Made by a program: the position numbers and the translations under genes
Assembly (NCBI GenBank): GCA_947479185.1
Contig: CANJYY010000146.1
Location: 1 to 6,778 of the forward strand
Source of the DNA: Caulobacteraceae bacterium
GTDB lineage: Bacteria > Pseudomonadota > Alphaproteobacteria > Caulobacterales > Caulobacteraceae
Direction of reading: 5' to 3'
Length of the DNA: 6,778 bases
In this document: positions 1-5,806 of the stretch, piece after piece
Layout: every line of letters starts with the position of its first letter
How positions within the stretch are numbered: the first letter of the stretch is position 1
Notes under the pieces: generated by a model
Database searches by the model: none
What the model was told of the DNA's origin: nothing
What the model saw: only the letters and a program-made list of their open reading frames with translations

Positions 1-2570
1 CCGCCGCGCGGCAGCTGCTTGGGATAGAAGCCGCCCTTGGAGCCGACGGGCACGATGACCGCGTTCTTGACCTGCTGCGCCTTGACCAGACCCAGCACCT
101 CGGTGCGGAAGTCGTCGCGGCGGTCGGACCAGCGCAGCCCGCCCCGGGCCACCGGCCCGAACCGCAGGTGCACGCCCTCGACATGCGGAGCCCAGACGAA
201 GATCTCGCGATACGGCTTGGGCGCCGGCAGGTCTTCCAGCTCGCGGCTGGCGATCTTGAAGCTGATGTAGGGCTTGGGGCCGCCGTTCCCGGCGACCTGG
301 TAGAAGTTGGTCCGCTTCAGCGCCCCGACCAGCAGGGCGAGACGGCGCAGCACCCGGTCGTGGTCGAGGCTGTCGACCGCCTGCAGGGCGCCGGTGATCT
401 CTTCCATGACGGCCGCGGCCTGGCTCTCGCGGGCCTTCAGCTCGCTGGCGATCGCCGGGTCGAACTTGATGCGGAACAGGTCGAGGATCAGCCGCGCGAC
501 GCCCGGATGCTCGGACAGCGCCTGCTCCTGGACCAGCTGGCTGGGGTCGAGCCCCGACTGCTGGCGGTAGCGGGCGAGGGCCCGGATCAGGGCCGCATCG
601 CGCCAGGACACGCCCAGCTCCAGCACCAGCCGGTTGAACCCGTCGCTTTCGGTGCGGCCGGTCCAGACGGCGGTGAAGGCGGCCTCGAAGGCGTCCTGGA
701 CATCGGCGAACACGAGATGCGCGCCGCGCTCGTCCTCGAGCAGGAATTCATGCACCCAGACCGCCTCGCGCTGGCCGTCGGCGGTCAGCGGCGACAGTTC
801 AAAGGCGTCCTCGATCAGGGCCTTGAGGCCCATGTGTTCGAGGATCGGCATCACGTCGGCCAGCGGGGCGGCGCCGCCCTTGCGATAGACCTTGAAGCGG
901 AAACGCATCGCCGAGTCGCCGACCACGCGGAAGGCGCGGGTGCGGAACTCGTCGGGGCCCATGGCGTCGATCTCGGCCAGGTCGGCGAGGGCCTCGGGGG
1001 CGGGATAGAACTCGCGGTAGCCGCTGGAAAAGGCGCCGGCCCAGCGACCCAGGGTGGCGGTGACGCCGGCGGGCGGCGGCTCGGCCCGGACGGCGGCGTC
1101 GAACCGGTCGTCCCAGGTGCGGGTCGCCTCGGCGATATCGGCCTCGACCTGGGCCATGTCGGGCTCGACCGCCTTGCCGGGATCGACGCCGAGGATGAAG
1201 TGCACCCGCGCCAGCGGGGCGTCGGAGAAGCTCGGGTAATAGGCCGAAACACGGCCCTGGAAGGCCTCCGCGAGGATCGCGCCGGCCTTCTCGCGGACCC
1301 GGGAATCGTAGCGCTCGCGCGGCACGAACATCAGCACGGAGATGAACCGGTCGAACGGGTCGCGGCGGGCGAACACCCGCACGCGCGGGCGGTCGAACAG
1401 GTGCAGCACGCCCAGCGCCAGCACCAGAAGTTCGTCCTCCGGCGTCTGGAACAGCTCGTCGCGCGGCCAGGTCTCGAGAATGTTGCGCAGGCGCTTGTCG
1501 TTGTGGCCGCCGGCCGAGACCCCGGCCCGCTCGACGACATTGCCCACCTTGCGCCGGATCAGCGGCACCTCGCGCGCCGGGGCGTCATAGGCTTCGGCGG
1601 TGAACAGGCCGACGAACCGCACCTCGCCCGACGGCCTGCCGTCGGCGCCGTACCGCTTGACCCCGACGTAGTCCATGTAGCCGCGTCGGTGCACGCGCGA
1701 GCGCAGGTTGGACTTGGCCACGATCAGCGGGGAGTCGGTCTCGAGATAGCGCCGCAGCTGCTTGGACAGGATCGCCGGCTCGCTGGTCCGGCGCAGCACC
1801 CGCCGCTCCTGGTCGCGCAGCACGCCCAGGCTGTCTTCGGGCCGGTAGACAGGCTCCTCGGACGCATAGTCGCCGTCGGCCGTGCGCGGGTAGTCGTAGA
1901 CCCGGGCGCCGAGGAACACGAAGCGATCCCGCTCCAGCCACTCGAGGAAGGCGAGGTCCTCGGTTCGGGCGTCGACCGAAATCGCGGTCGGAGCCTGGGC
2001 CAGCTCCGCGATGGTCGACCGCATCAGGGCCTGCATGGCGGCGAAATCGGCCACCGCCATCTGCACGTCGCCGAGCGCCAGCCGGACGCCCTCGATCAGC
2101 GCCGCGGCCCGGTCGTCGCCGACCGGATCGAGGTGCACCTGTATGAGCGACAGCCGCCTGCCATCCTGCTCAAGCAGCGGGTGGAACATGGCCCGCACGG
2201 GGAAGCCGGCCTCGGCGATCTCGCCCATGATGGAATCGACCAGGAACGGGCGATCGGGCTGAGCGATCTCCAGCAGGTCTCGCCCGAGGTCGCGGCCGTC
2301 GGCGCGCGTCCAGCGGCGCAGGCGGATGGCCGGGGCGTCGCCCTGGAGCGCCAGGCCGAACCGCCAGAGGTCGGCGAAGGCGGCCGTTAGATCGGCGGCG
2401 GTCGCGCCGGCCATCTCCTCGCCCGACAGATCGCGCTGGATCTGGGCGATGAACGCCGCCTCGGGCGCCTTCAGGGACCCCGTCGTCTGTCCCAGCGCCC
2501 CGGCGAAGGCGGCGGCGAGTGTAGCGGCATCAAGGCCCGGCGCGGCCGGGTGAAGGCTTGCGCCCTTCAT
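1..2570 (-). CDS. gdhZ: Large NAD-dependent glutamate dehydrogenase, N-terminal 856 residues (3' end beyond the window)
   Basis: Cytoplasmic enzyme that oxidatively deaminates glutamate to 2-oxoglutarate and ammonia with NAD+; the family is usually about 1,600 residues, so roughly half is here. The N-terminal ACT-like regulatory region shows FLVDSIMGEI (109-118), WLERDRFVFLG (211-221), KSNLRSRVHRRGYMDY (286-301), HNDKRLRNILETWPRDELFQ (356-375) and RRDPFDRF (402-409). The catalytic domain starts near residue 800: ARGGLRWSDR (808-817), then VKNAVIVPVGSKGG (834-847). By alignment with small hexameric GDHs, K835 and K845 match the substrate-binding and catalytic lysines, and R809 stands where those enzymes have lysine. 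The start is the ATG at 2570; it has only a weak GGGGA ribosome site 6 nt upstream, but no in-frame ATG, GTG or TTG lies close above it. The reading frame is uninterrupted to the left edge. In Caulobacter the orthologue GdhZ also controls FtsZ; that role is carried over by homology only. Confidence 0.96.
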   Translation of the reverse strand, partial: MKGASLHPAAPGLDAATLAAAFAGALGQTTGSLKAPEAAFIAQIQRDLSGEEMAGATAADLTAAFADLWRFGLALQGDAPAIRLRRWTRADGRDLGRDLLEIAQPDRPFLVDSIMGEIAEAGFPVRAMFHPLLEQDGRRLSLIQVHLDPVGDDRAAALIEGVRLALGDVQMAVADFAAMQALMRSTIAELAQAPTAISVDARTEDLAFLEWLERDRFVFLGARVYDYPRTADGDYASEEPVYRPEDSLGVLRDQERRVLRRTSEPAILSKQLRRYLETDSPLIVAKSNLRSRVHRRGYMDYVGVKRYGADGRPSGEVRFVGLFTAEAYDAPAREVPLIRRKVGNVVERAGVSAGGHNDKRLRNILETWPRDELFQTPEDELLVLALGVLHLFDRPRVRVFARRDPFDRFISVLMFVPRERYDSRVREKAGAILAEAFQGRVSAYYPSFSDAPLARVHFILGVDPGKAVEPDMAQVEADIAEATRTWDDRFDAAVRAEPPPAGVTATLGRWAGAFSSGYREFYPAPEALADLAEIDAMGPDEFRTRAFRVVGDSAMRFRFKVYRKGGAAPLADVMPILEHMGLKALIEDAFELSPLTADGQREAVWVHEFLLEDERGAHLVFADVQDAFEAAFTAVWTGRTESDGFNRLVLELGVSWRDAALIRALARYRQQSGLDPSQLVQEQALSEHPGVARLILDLFRIKFDPAIASELKARESQAAAVMEEITGALQAVDSLDHDRVLRRLALLVGALKRTNFYQVAGNGGPKPYISFKIASRELEDLPAPKPYREIFVWAPHVEGVHLRFGPVARGGLRWSDRRDDFRTEVLGLVKAQQVKNAVIVPVGSKGGFYPKQLPRG

Positions 2571-2602
2571 CGAGTATCCCCACGGATTTTCGGGCCGAAA
2601 CG

Positions 2603-2608
2603 CTCCTT
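2603..2608 (-). promoter_or_regulatory. Displaced Shine-Dalgarno-like AAGGAG in the gdhZ leader
   Basis: On the minus strand AAAAGGAG is the best ribosome-binding sequence near gdhZ, but it ends 32 nt before the ATG at 2570. No ATG, GTG or TTG lies within 5-10 nt downstream of it. The nearest GTG (2583-2581) is 19 nt away and out of frame with gdhZ. It may be a ribosome standby site, or it may be chance. Confidence 0.3.
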
Positions 2609-2611
2609 TTC

Positions 2612-2631
2612 CGGGCCCGCGGGGGGTCCCG
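2612..2631 (-). promoter_or_regulatory. GC-rich hairpin in the gdhZ leader
   Basis: In the minus-strand transcript CGGG-A-CCC pairs with GGG-CCCG, giving seven G-C pairs with one bulged A (2627) around a CCCGC loop. The stem ends one or two bases before AAAAGGAG (2610-2603) and about 40 nt before the gdhZ start. Such a stem could influence ribosome access, but no known riboswitch or leader family is recognised. Confidence 0.3.
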
Positions 2632-2696
2632 AGGTCGGATAGCGCTCCGGGAATGTGACTTTGGGCCTCTTTTTAGCCGGATCGGGTGGAAATTTT

Positions 2697-2708
2697 CGAT
2701 CCGGATCG
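2697..2708. promoter_or_regulatory. Perfect 12-bp palindrome, possible operator for gdhZ
   Basis: CGATCCGGATCG is a perfect palindrome lying between the candidate gdhZ promoter and the gene. The candidate -10 ends at 2716, so transcription would start near 2709 and the palindrome would cover about +1 to +12, a typical repressor position. Its right half, CCGGATCG (2701-2708), is repeated at 2677-2684, 24 bp away. A weaker inverted pair, CCGAT/ATCGG, lies at 2734-2738 and 2747-2751. The binding protein is not identifiable from sequence alone. Confidence 0.35.
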
Positions 2709-2715
2709 CAGCCAG

Positions 2716-2741
2716 CCTAGCCCGCTTGGGGCGCCGATCAA
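2716..2741 (-). promoter_or_regulatory. Candidate housekeeping-sigma promoter for gdhZ
   Basis: On the minus strand TTGATCG (2741-2735) is followed after 13 nt by GCTAGG (2721-2716). This resembles the Caulobacter sigma-73 pattern (TTGACGS, 10-14 nt, GCTANA) with one mismatch in each conserved element. It lies downstream of the terminator at 2804-2829 and about 146 nt above the gdhZ ATG, as expected for a separate transcription unit. A second possible -10, GCTAAA (2677-2672), has no recognisable -35 partner. Confidence 0.35.
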
Positions 2742-2803
2742 CCGCCATCGGTCGCCTGGTGGAAGAACTTTCCGCTACGTCGTCGGAGCCCCAAAAAAGA
2801 ATA

Positions 2804-2829
2804 CGCCGCCGGAGGGGGGTCCGGCGGCG
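2804..2829 (-). terminator. Intrinsic terminator downstream of the AI-2E transporter gene, possibly bidirectional
   Basis: CGCCGCCGGA (2804-2813) and TCCGGCGGCG (2820-2829) form a perfect 10-bp stem around a six-base homopolymer loop. On the minus strand the stem is followed by TATTCTTTTTT (2803-2793), a good U-tract, so it should end transcription coming from the membrane-protein gene about 146 nt past its stop codon. On the plus strand the tail is the weaker CTTTCTT, so weak termination in that direction is possible. It separates the gene from gdhZ, about 230 bp further on. Confidence 0.85.
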
Positions 2830-2849
2830 CTTTCTTGTCGTCTCCACCC

Positions 2850-2866
2850 GGGGGGGGAGGGGCGGG
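2850..2866 (+). other. G-run cluster with G-quadruplex potential
   Basis: The plus strand reads eight G, A, four G, C, three G. This satisfies the four-run (GGG, loops of 1-7) G-quadruplex rule. The minus-strand transcript, the 3' UTR of the AI-2E transporter gene, is correspondingly C-rich here. Further G-runs at 2814-2819 and 2894-2899 make the whole 2810-2900 stretch unusually rich in G homopolymers. Confidence 0.5.
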
Positions 2867-2909
2867 ACAACTCTCGCTGCGGGCGCCGCTTTCGGGGGGA
2901 GGAAGGGCG

Positions 2910-2929
2910 CCTGCCGGTCCGGCGGCAGG
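2910..2929. repeat. Inverted repeat (hairpin) in the 3' UTR of the AI-2E transporter gene
   Basis: CCTGCCG (2910-2916) and CGGCAGG (2923-2929) form a perfect 7-bp stem with a six-base loop, about 46 bp beyond the stop codon of the membrane-protein gene. On the minus strand it is followed by a C/U-rich run, not a U-tract, so it is not an intrinsic terminator by itself. It could protect the mRNA 3' end or be part of a Rho-type region. Confidence 0.4.
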
Positions 2930-2974
2930 GGAGTGCGACCGGACAAGCTTCAGATAGGCGCCCGTTTTCGCGTT

Positions 2975-4144
2975 TCAAGAGGTATGTTCGGACTTGCCAT
3001 ACCGCCGGTCCGAGCGCCGGTGGTGGCCCTCGTCGTCGATGCCCTGCGGGTCCCCGTTTTCCGACATCATGATGGCGATCCAGCGCGAGCCGTCGAACTC
3101 GGCCAGGATGATCATCACCATCACCGCCAGCGGCGTGGACAGGAACATCCCCGGCAGGCCCCAGATGGCGCCCCAAAGCGCCAGCGCCAGCAGCACGACC
3201 ACCGGGTCGATGTTCAGACTGTCGCCCTGCATGCGCGGGGTGATGATGTTGCCGACCACGAACTGGATTCCATACAGCACGCCGAGCAGCACGAAGCCCT
3301 GCCAGAGGGTGTCGAACTGGACCAGGCCGAACAGGGCCGGAAACACGATGCCGATGAACCCGCCGATGATCGGGATGTAGGAGGCGAGAAAGATCAGAAA
3401 GGCCCAGAACAGGGCGTTGTCCAGGCCGACGACCAGCATGGCCAGCCACGACCCGCCGGCGATCATCAGGCCCGTGATGGTCTGGACCCAGAGGTAGCGC
3501 TCAACACCGAAGCGGATGCGGTTGAAGATCTCCAGCGCGTTGGTCCGGTCGGTATTGTGCGGAAACAGGGCGACGATCTTGCGCTTGAACCCGCGGCGCG
3601 AGGCGATGATGAAGCCCAGGTAGATGAGCACGAAGACGGCGTCGGACACGATGCCCTGCAGGCCCTGGGCGACCTGGGCGACGTATTTGGTCGGATTGAA
3701 GTCGTCGACCATCTGGGTCACCGGCGGCGGCGTCTGCGCGCCGACCATCCCGGCCAGTCGCGCGATCAGGCCGTCGATCTTGGGGCCATAGCCGACCAGC
3801 TGGCCGATGAAGCCGCCCGCGCGGTCGGCGACCACCACCAGCGTCACGCCGAAGATCACCAGCGACAGCACGATCGCCACCGCCAGCGACAGACTGTCGG
3901 GCAGGCGCGGCCAGTGGTGCTCGAGCCGCCGGGCGAAGCTGTCGATCATGATCGCCAGGAACACGGCCAGCGCCAGGGGGGTGAGAATCCCGCGCATCCA
4001 GTAGAGCGCGCCCGCCGAGGCGATCACCGCCAGGATGACCAGCGCGTTGCGGGCGGTCCTCTCGGGCCGCGCCGGTCCGGGTCCCGAAGCCCCGGGCCGG
4101 GGCGGTGTCGGCGCGGCGGCTTTCCGGGCGGGTGTCCTGGCCAT
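2975..4144 (-). CDS. AI-2E family transporter (PerM/TqsA-like, PF01594), 389 aa
   Basis: Polytopic inner-membrane protein. The family includes the E. coli AI-2 exporter TqsA, PerM and some Na+(Li+)/H+ antiporters, so the substrate cannot be told from family membership. After a Pro/Ala-rich cytoplasmic N-terminus (1-32), hydrophobic segments lie at about 33-50, 53-69, 84-105, 165-182, 219-240, 246-275, 283-301 and 314-348, matching the usual eight-helix plan. The soluble stretch at 106-164 lies between helices 3 and 4, as is normal. Signature residues include YIPIIGGFIG (256-265), PRMQGDSLNIDP (303-314) and GLPGMFLSTPL (329-339). The tail after 350 is charged and His/Arg-rich. The chosen start is the ATG at 4144 with AGGAG 7 nt upstream. 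An 18-codon longer TTG-started form lacks a ribosome site, and its TTG falls inside the probable -35 box. The gene diverges from the DUF853 ATPase gene. Confidence 0.95.
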   Translation of the reverse strand: MARTPARKAAAPTPPRPGASGPGPARPERTARNALVILAVIASAGALYWMRGILTPLALAVFLAIMIDSFARRLEHHWPRLPDSLSLAVAIVLSLVIFGVTLVVVADRAGGFIGQLVGYGPKIDGLIARLAGMVGAQTPPPVTQMVDDFNPTKYVAQVAQGLQGIVSDAVFVLIYLGFIIASRRGFKRKIVALFPHNTDRTNALEIFNRIRFGVERYLWVQTITGLMIAGGSWLAMLVVGLDNALFWAFLIFLASYIPIIGGFIGIVFPALFGLVQFDTLWQGFVLLGVLYGIQFVVGNIITPRMQGDSLNIDPVVVLLALALWGAIWGLPGMFLSTPLAVMVMIILAEFDGSRWIAIMMSENGDPQGIDDEGHHRRSDRRYGKSEHTS

Positions 4145-4151
4145 CGGGCAT

Positions 4152-4156
4152 CTCCT
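4152..4156 (-). promoter_or_regulatory. Ribosome binding site deciding the start of the AI-2E transporter gene
   Basis: AGGAG (within GAGGAGA) lies 7 nt upstream of the ATG at 4144-4142. This fixes the start there and makes the upstream TTG at 4198 unlikely. Confidence 0.85.
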
Positions 4157-4168
4157 CAAATCGGGCTG

Positions 4169-4173
4169 GAGTC
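4169..4173. promoter_or_regulatory. GANTC (CcrM methylation) site in the divergent promoter region
   Basis: GAGTC on the plus strand (GACTC on the minus) is the only GANTC found by eye in the 120-bp intergenic region. It overlaps four of the six bases of the candidate -10 of the AI-2E transporter promoter. In Caulobacterales, GANTC is methylated by CcrM, and GcrA recruits sigma-70 polymerase to some promoters carrying methylated sites. The motif is certain; control by GcrA is inferred. Confidence 0.5.
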
Positions 4174-4198
4174 TCGGGGCCCGGCCCTCGAACGTCAA
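4170..4198 (-). promoter_or_regulatory. Candidate sigma-70 promoter of the AI-2E transporter gene
   Basis: On the minus strand TTGACG (4198-4193) is a perfect -35, followed by a 17-nt spacer and GAGACT (4175-4170) as a poor -10 with three of six consensus bases. The predicted transcription start near 4163 gives a leader of about 19 nt that holds the AGGAG site. A perfect -35 with a weak -10 suggests dependence on an activator. Confidence 0.5.
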
Positions 4199-4207
4199 TG
4201 CGCGCGC

Positions 4208-4237
4208 TTGGCGAAGCGGCGGCGCGGCCTGTAGTTT
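4208..4237 (+). promoter_or_regulatory. Possible promoter of the DUF853 ATPase gene
   Basis: TTGGCG (4208-4213), an 18-nt spacer and TAGTTT (4232-4237) form a weak sigma-70-like pair ending 27 bp before the ATG. A 7-bp inverted repeat, GGCGGCG (4218-4224) with CGCCGCC (4238-4244), overlaps the -10 and might act as an operator or hairpin. The ribosome site GGAG (4254-4257) lies 7 nt before the start. The match to consensus is poor, so another start point in this region is possible. Confidence 0.25.
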
Positions 4238-4264
4238 CGCCGCCAGACCTCACGGAGATCCCGA

Positions 4265-5803
4265 ATGGACGTGGCCAGCGAACCCGGAACCCTGTTCGTC
4301 GGGTTCTCCGACAAGCCCGAGACCCTCCGGCTGGACCGGATAAACCGCCACGGCCTGGTCGCCGGAGCGACGGGCACGGGCAAGACGGTCACGCTGCAGA
4401 TCCTCGCCCAGGCCCTGTCCGACGCCGGGGTGCCGGTGTTCGCCGCCGACGTGAAGGGGGACCTCGCGGGCATCAGCCAGCCGGGCGCGCCGAACGAAAA
4501 GATGCTGGCCCGCGCCCAGGGCATGAACCTGACCCTGACCCCGGCCGCGCCGCCGACGGTGTTCTGGGACCTGTTCGGCGAGAAGGGCCATCCGGTCCGC
4601 ACGACGGTCTCGGAGATGGGCCCGCTGCTGCTGGCGCGGATGCTGGAGCTCAACGAGGTCCAGGAAGGCGTGCTCAACATCGTCTTCAAGGTCGCCGACA
4701 CCGAAGGCCTGTTGCTGCTGGATCTGAAGGACCTGCAGGCGGCGCTGAAATACGTCGCCGAGAACGAGAAGAGCATCGACGCCGAGTACGGCAACGTCTC
4801 GGCCGCCACGGTCGGCACCATCCAGCGCGGCCTGCTGACGCTGGAGACCCAGGGCGGGGCCAATCTGTTCGGCGAGCCGGCCCTGGCCCTGTCGGACCTG
4901 ATGCGTGTCGACGGCTCGGGCCGGGGCGTGGTCAGCGTGCTGGCCGCCGACCGGCTGATCCAGAGCCCCAGGCTCTACGCCACCTTCCTGCTCTGGCTGC
5001 TCTCGGAGCTGTTCGAGGACCTGCCGGAGATCGGCGATGTCGACAAGCCGCGGCTGGTGTTCTTCTTCGACGAGGCCCACCTGCTGTTCCGCGACGCGCC
5101 GAAAGCCCTGCTGGAAAAGGTCGAACAGGTGGTGCGGCTGATCCGCTCCAAGGGCGTGGGGGTGTTCTTCGTCACCCAGAACCCGGCCGACATTCCCGAG
5201 ACGGTGCTGGCCCAGCTGGGCAACCGCTTCCAGCACGCCCTGCGCGCCTACACCCCGGCCGAGCAGAAGGGGCTGCGGGCCGCGTCGGAATCGTTCCGGC
5301 CCAACCCGGCGTTCGACACGGCCGACGCGATCCAGAACCTCGGCGTCGGCGAGGCGCTGGTCTCGGTGCTGGACGAGCGCGGCGCCCCGACGGTGACGGC
5401 CCTGACCAAGATCCGCCCGCCGGCCTCGCGGCTGGGCCCGATCATCCCGGCCGAGCGGGCCGCGATCCAGGCCGCCAGCCCGGTGCGCGGGCTTTACGAC
5501 ACGCCGCTTGAGCGCGAATCCGCCTTCGAGAGCCTCAAGGTCCGCGCCGGTCAGGCCGCGCGCCAGGCCGAGGACGCGGCCGCCACGGCCGCGGCGGCGA
5601 AGCAGCGTGAGGCTGAACAGAAGGCCTGGGACCGGGAACAGGCGCAGCGGGATCGTTCCGAAAGCCGTCCGGCCCCGCGCGCCCGCGCCTCGAACCGCCA
5701 GAGCATGGGCGAGGCCTTCGGCAAGACCCTGGTCCGCTCGATCGCCAGCCAGGTCGGCCGCGAAATCCTGCGCGGCGTGCTGGGCGGGCTGAAGCGGCGC
5801 TAG
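4265..5803 (+). CDS. DUF853 / HerA-like P-loop ATPase (YjgR family), 512 aa
   Basis: Cytoplasmic P-loop ATPase of the DUF853 (PF05872) family, related to the HerA/FtsK translocases; E. coli YjgR, about 500 residues, is the usual reference. The cellular role of this family is not well established. Walker A is GATGTGKT (34-41), Walker B is LVFFFDEAH (264-272), and VTQNPADIP (303-311) follows as a sensor-like motif. R321 or R327, in [13 protein letters not shown] (319-331), are possible arginine fingers. The family motif [12 protein letters not shown] (60-71) is present. Residues 425-465 form an Ala/Gln/Glu-rich probable coiled coil, and the C-terminus carries the conserved block [12 protein letters not shown] (481-492) followed by [14 protein letters not shown] (495-508). 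Length and motifs indicate an intact protein. The ATG at 4265 has GGAG 7 nt upstream. The gene stands alone, divergent from the membrane-protein gene and convergent with the phosphodiesterase gene. Confidence 0.95.
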   Translation: MDVASEPGTLFVGFSDKPETLRLDRINRHGLVAGATGTGKTVTLQILAQALSDAGVPVFAADVKGDLAGISQPGAPNEKMLARAQGMNLTLTPAAPPTVFWDLFGEKGHPVRTTVSEMGPLLLARMLELNEVQEGVLNIVFKVADTEGLLLLDLKDLQAALKYVAENEKSIDAEYGNVSAATVGTIQRGLLTLETQGGANLFGEPALALSDLMRVDGSGRGVVSVLAADRLIQSPRLYATFLLWLLSELFEDLPEIGDVDKPRLVFFFDEAHLLFRDAPKALLEKVEQVVRLIRSKGVGVFFVTQNPADIPETVLAQLGNRFQHALRAYTPAEQKGLRAASESFRPNPAFDTADAIQNLGVGEALVSVLDERGAPTVTALTKIRPPASRLGPIIPAERAAIQAASPVRGLYDTPLERESAFESLKVRAGQAARQAEDAAATAAAAKQREAEQKAWDREQAQRDRSESRPAPRARASNRQSMGEAFGKTLVRSIASQVGREILRGVLGGLKRR

Positions 5804-5806
5804 GGT

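Larger units (their letters stand above)
2571..2974. other. 404-bp gene-free region between the AI-2E transporter gene and gdhZ
   Basis: No convincing gene is found on either strand. Open frames that cross it are arginine- and proline-rich, match no family I know and have no ribosome site. Read on the minus strand, the order is: a C-rich 3' UTR of the membrane-protein gene (2974 to about 2830) with one hairpin, a strong intrinsic terminator (2804-2829), a candidate gdhZ promoter (2716-2741), a 12-bp palindrome (2697-2708), and a long gdhZ leader with a GC hairpin. Base composition is uneven, with A/T-rich patches (2596-2610, 2671-2695, 2793-2803) set among G or C runs, as expected for control DNA rather than coding DNA. 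Confidence 0.8.

Noticed and set aside
168..2390. 740-codon open frame on the plus strand, opposite gdhZ
   Set aside because: It lies codon-for-codon antisense to gdhZ. In that phase a stop needs a TTA, CTA or TCA codon in gdhZ, all rare in GC-rich genes, so long open frames are expected. The predicted protein is rich in Gly, Arg, Ala and His with no recognisable domain, while the opposite strand gives clear NAD-GDH motifs.
2530..2946. 138-codon minus-strand frame in the gene-free region
   Set aside because: The product is Arg/Pro-rich. The frame crosses the C-run tract, the terminator and the gdhZ start out of frame, and it resembles no known protein.
4145..4198. 18-codon N-terminal extension of the AI-2E transporter starting at a TTG
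   Set aside because: There is no ribosome site before the TTG, and that TTG is part of a perfect TTGACG -35 box. The ATG at 4144 has AGGAG at ideal spacing.
2558..4234. 558-codon open frame on the plus strand across the intergenic region and the AI-2E transporter gene
   Set aside because: It has the same codon-aligned antisense phase over the real membrane-protein gene. The product is His/Asp/Gln-rich and low in complexity, and the frame runs through the terminator.
4250..5236. 328-codon minus-strand frame opposite the ATPase gene
   Set aside because: It is codon-aligned antisense to the DUF853 gene, with a Gln/Arg/Leu/Val-rich product that resembles no family.
4105..5511. 468-codon plus-strand frame overlapping the ATPase gene
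   Set aside because: It is a shifted frame of the DUF853 gene with a Gly/Arg/Pro-rich product and no motif. The true frame has Walker A and B motifs and a ribosome site.
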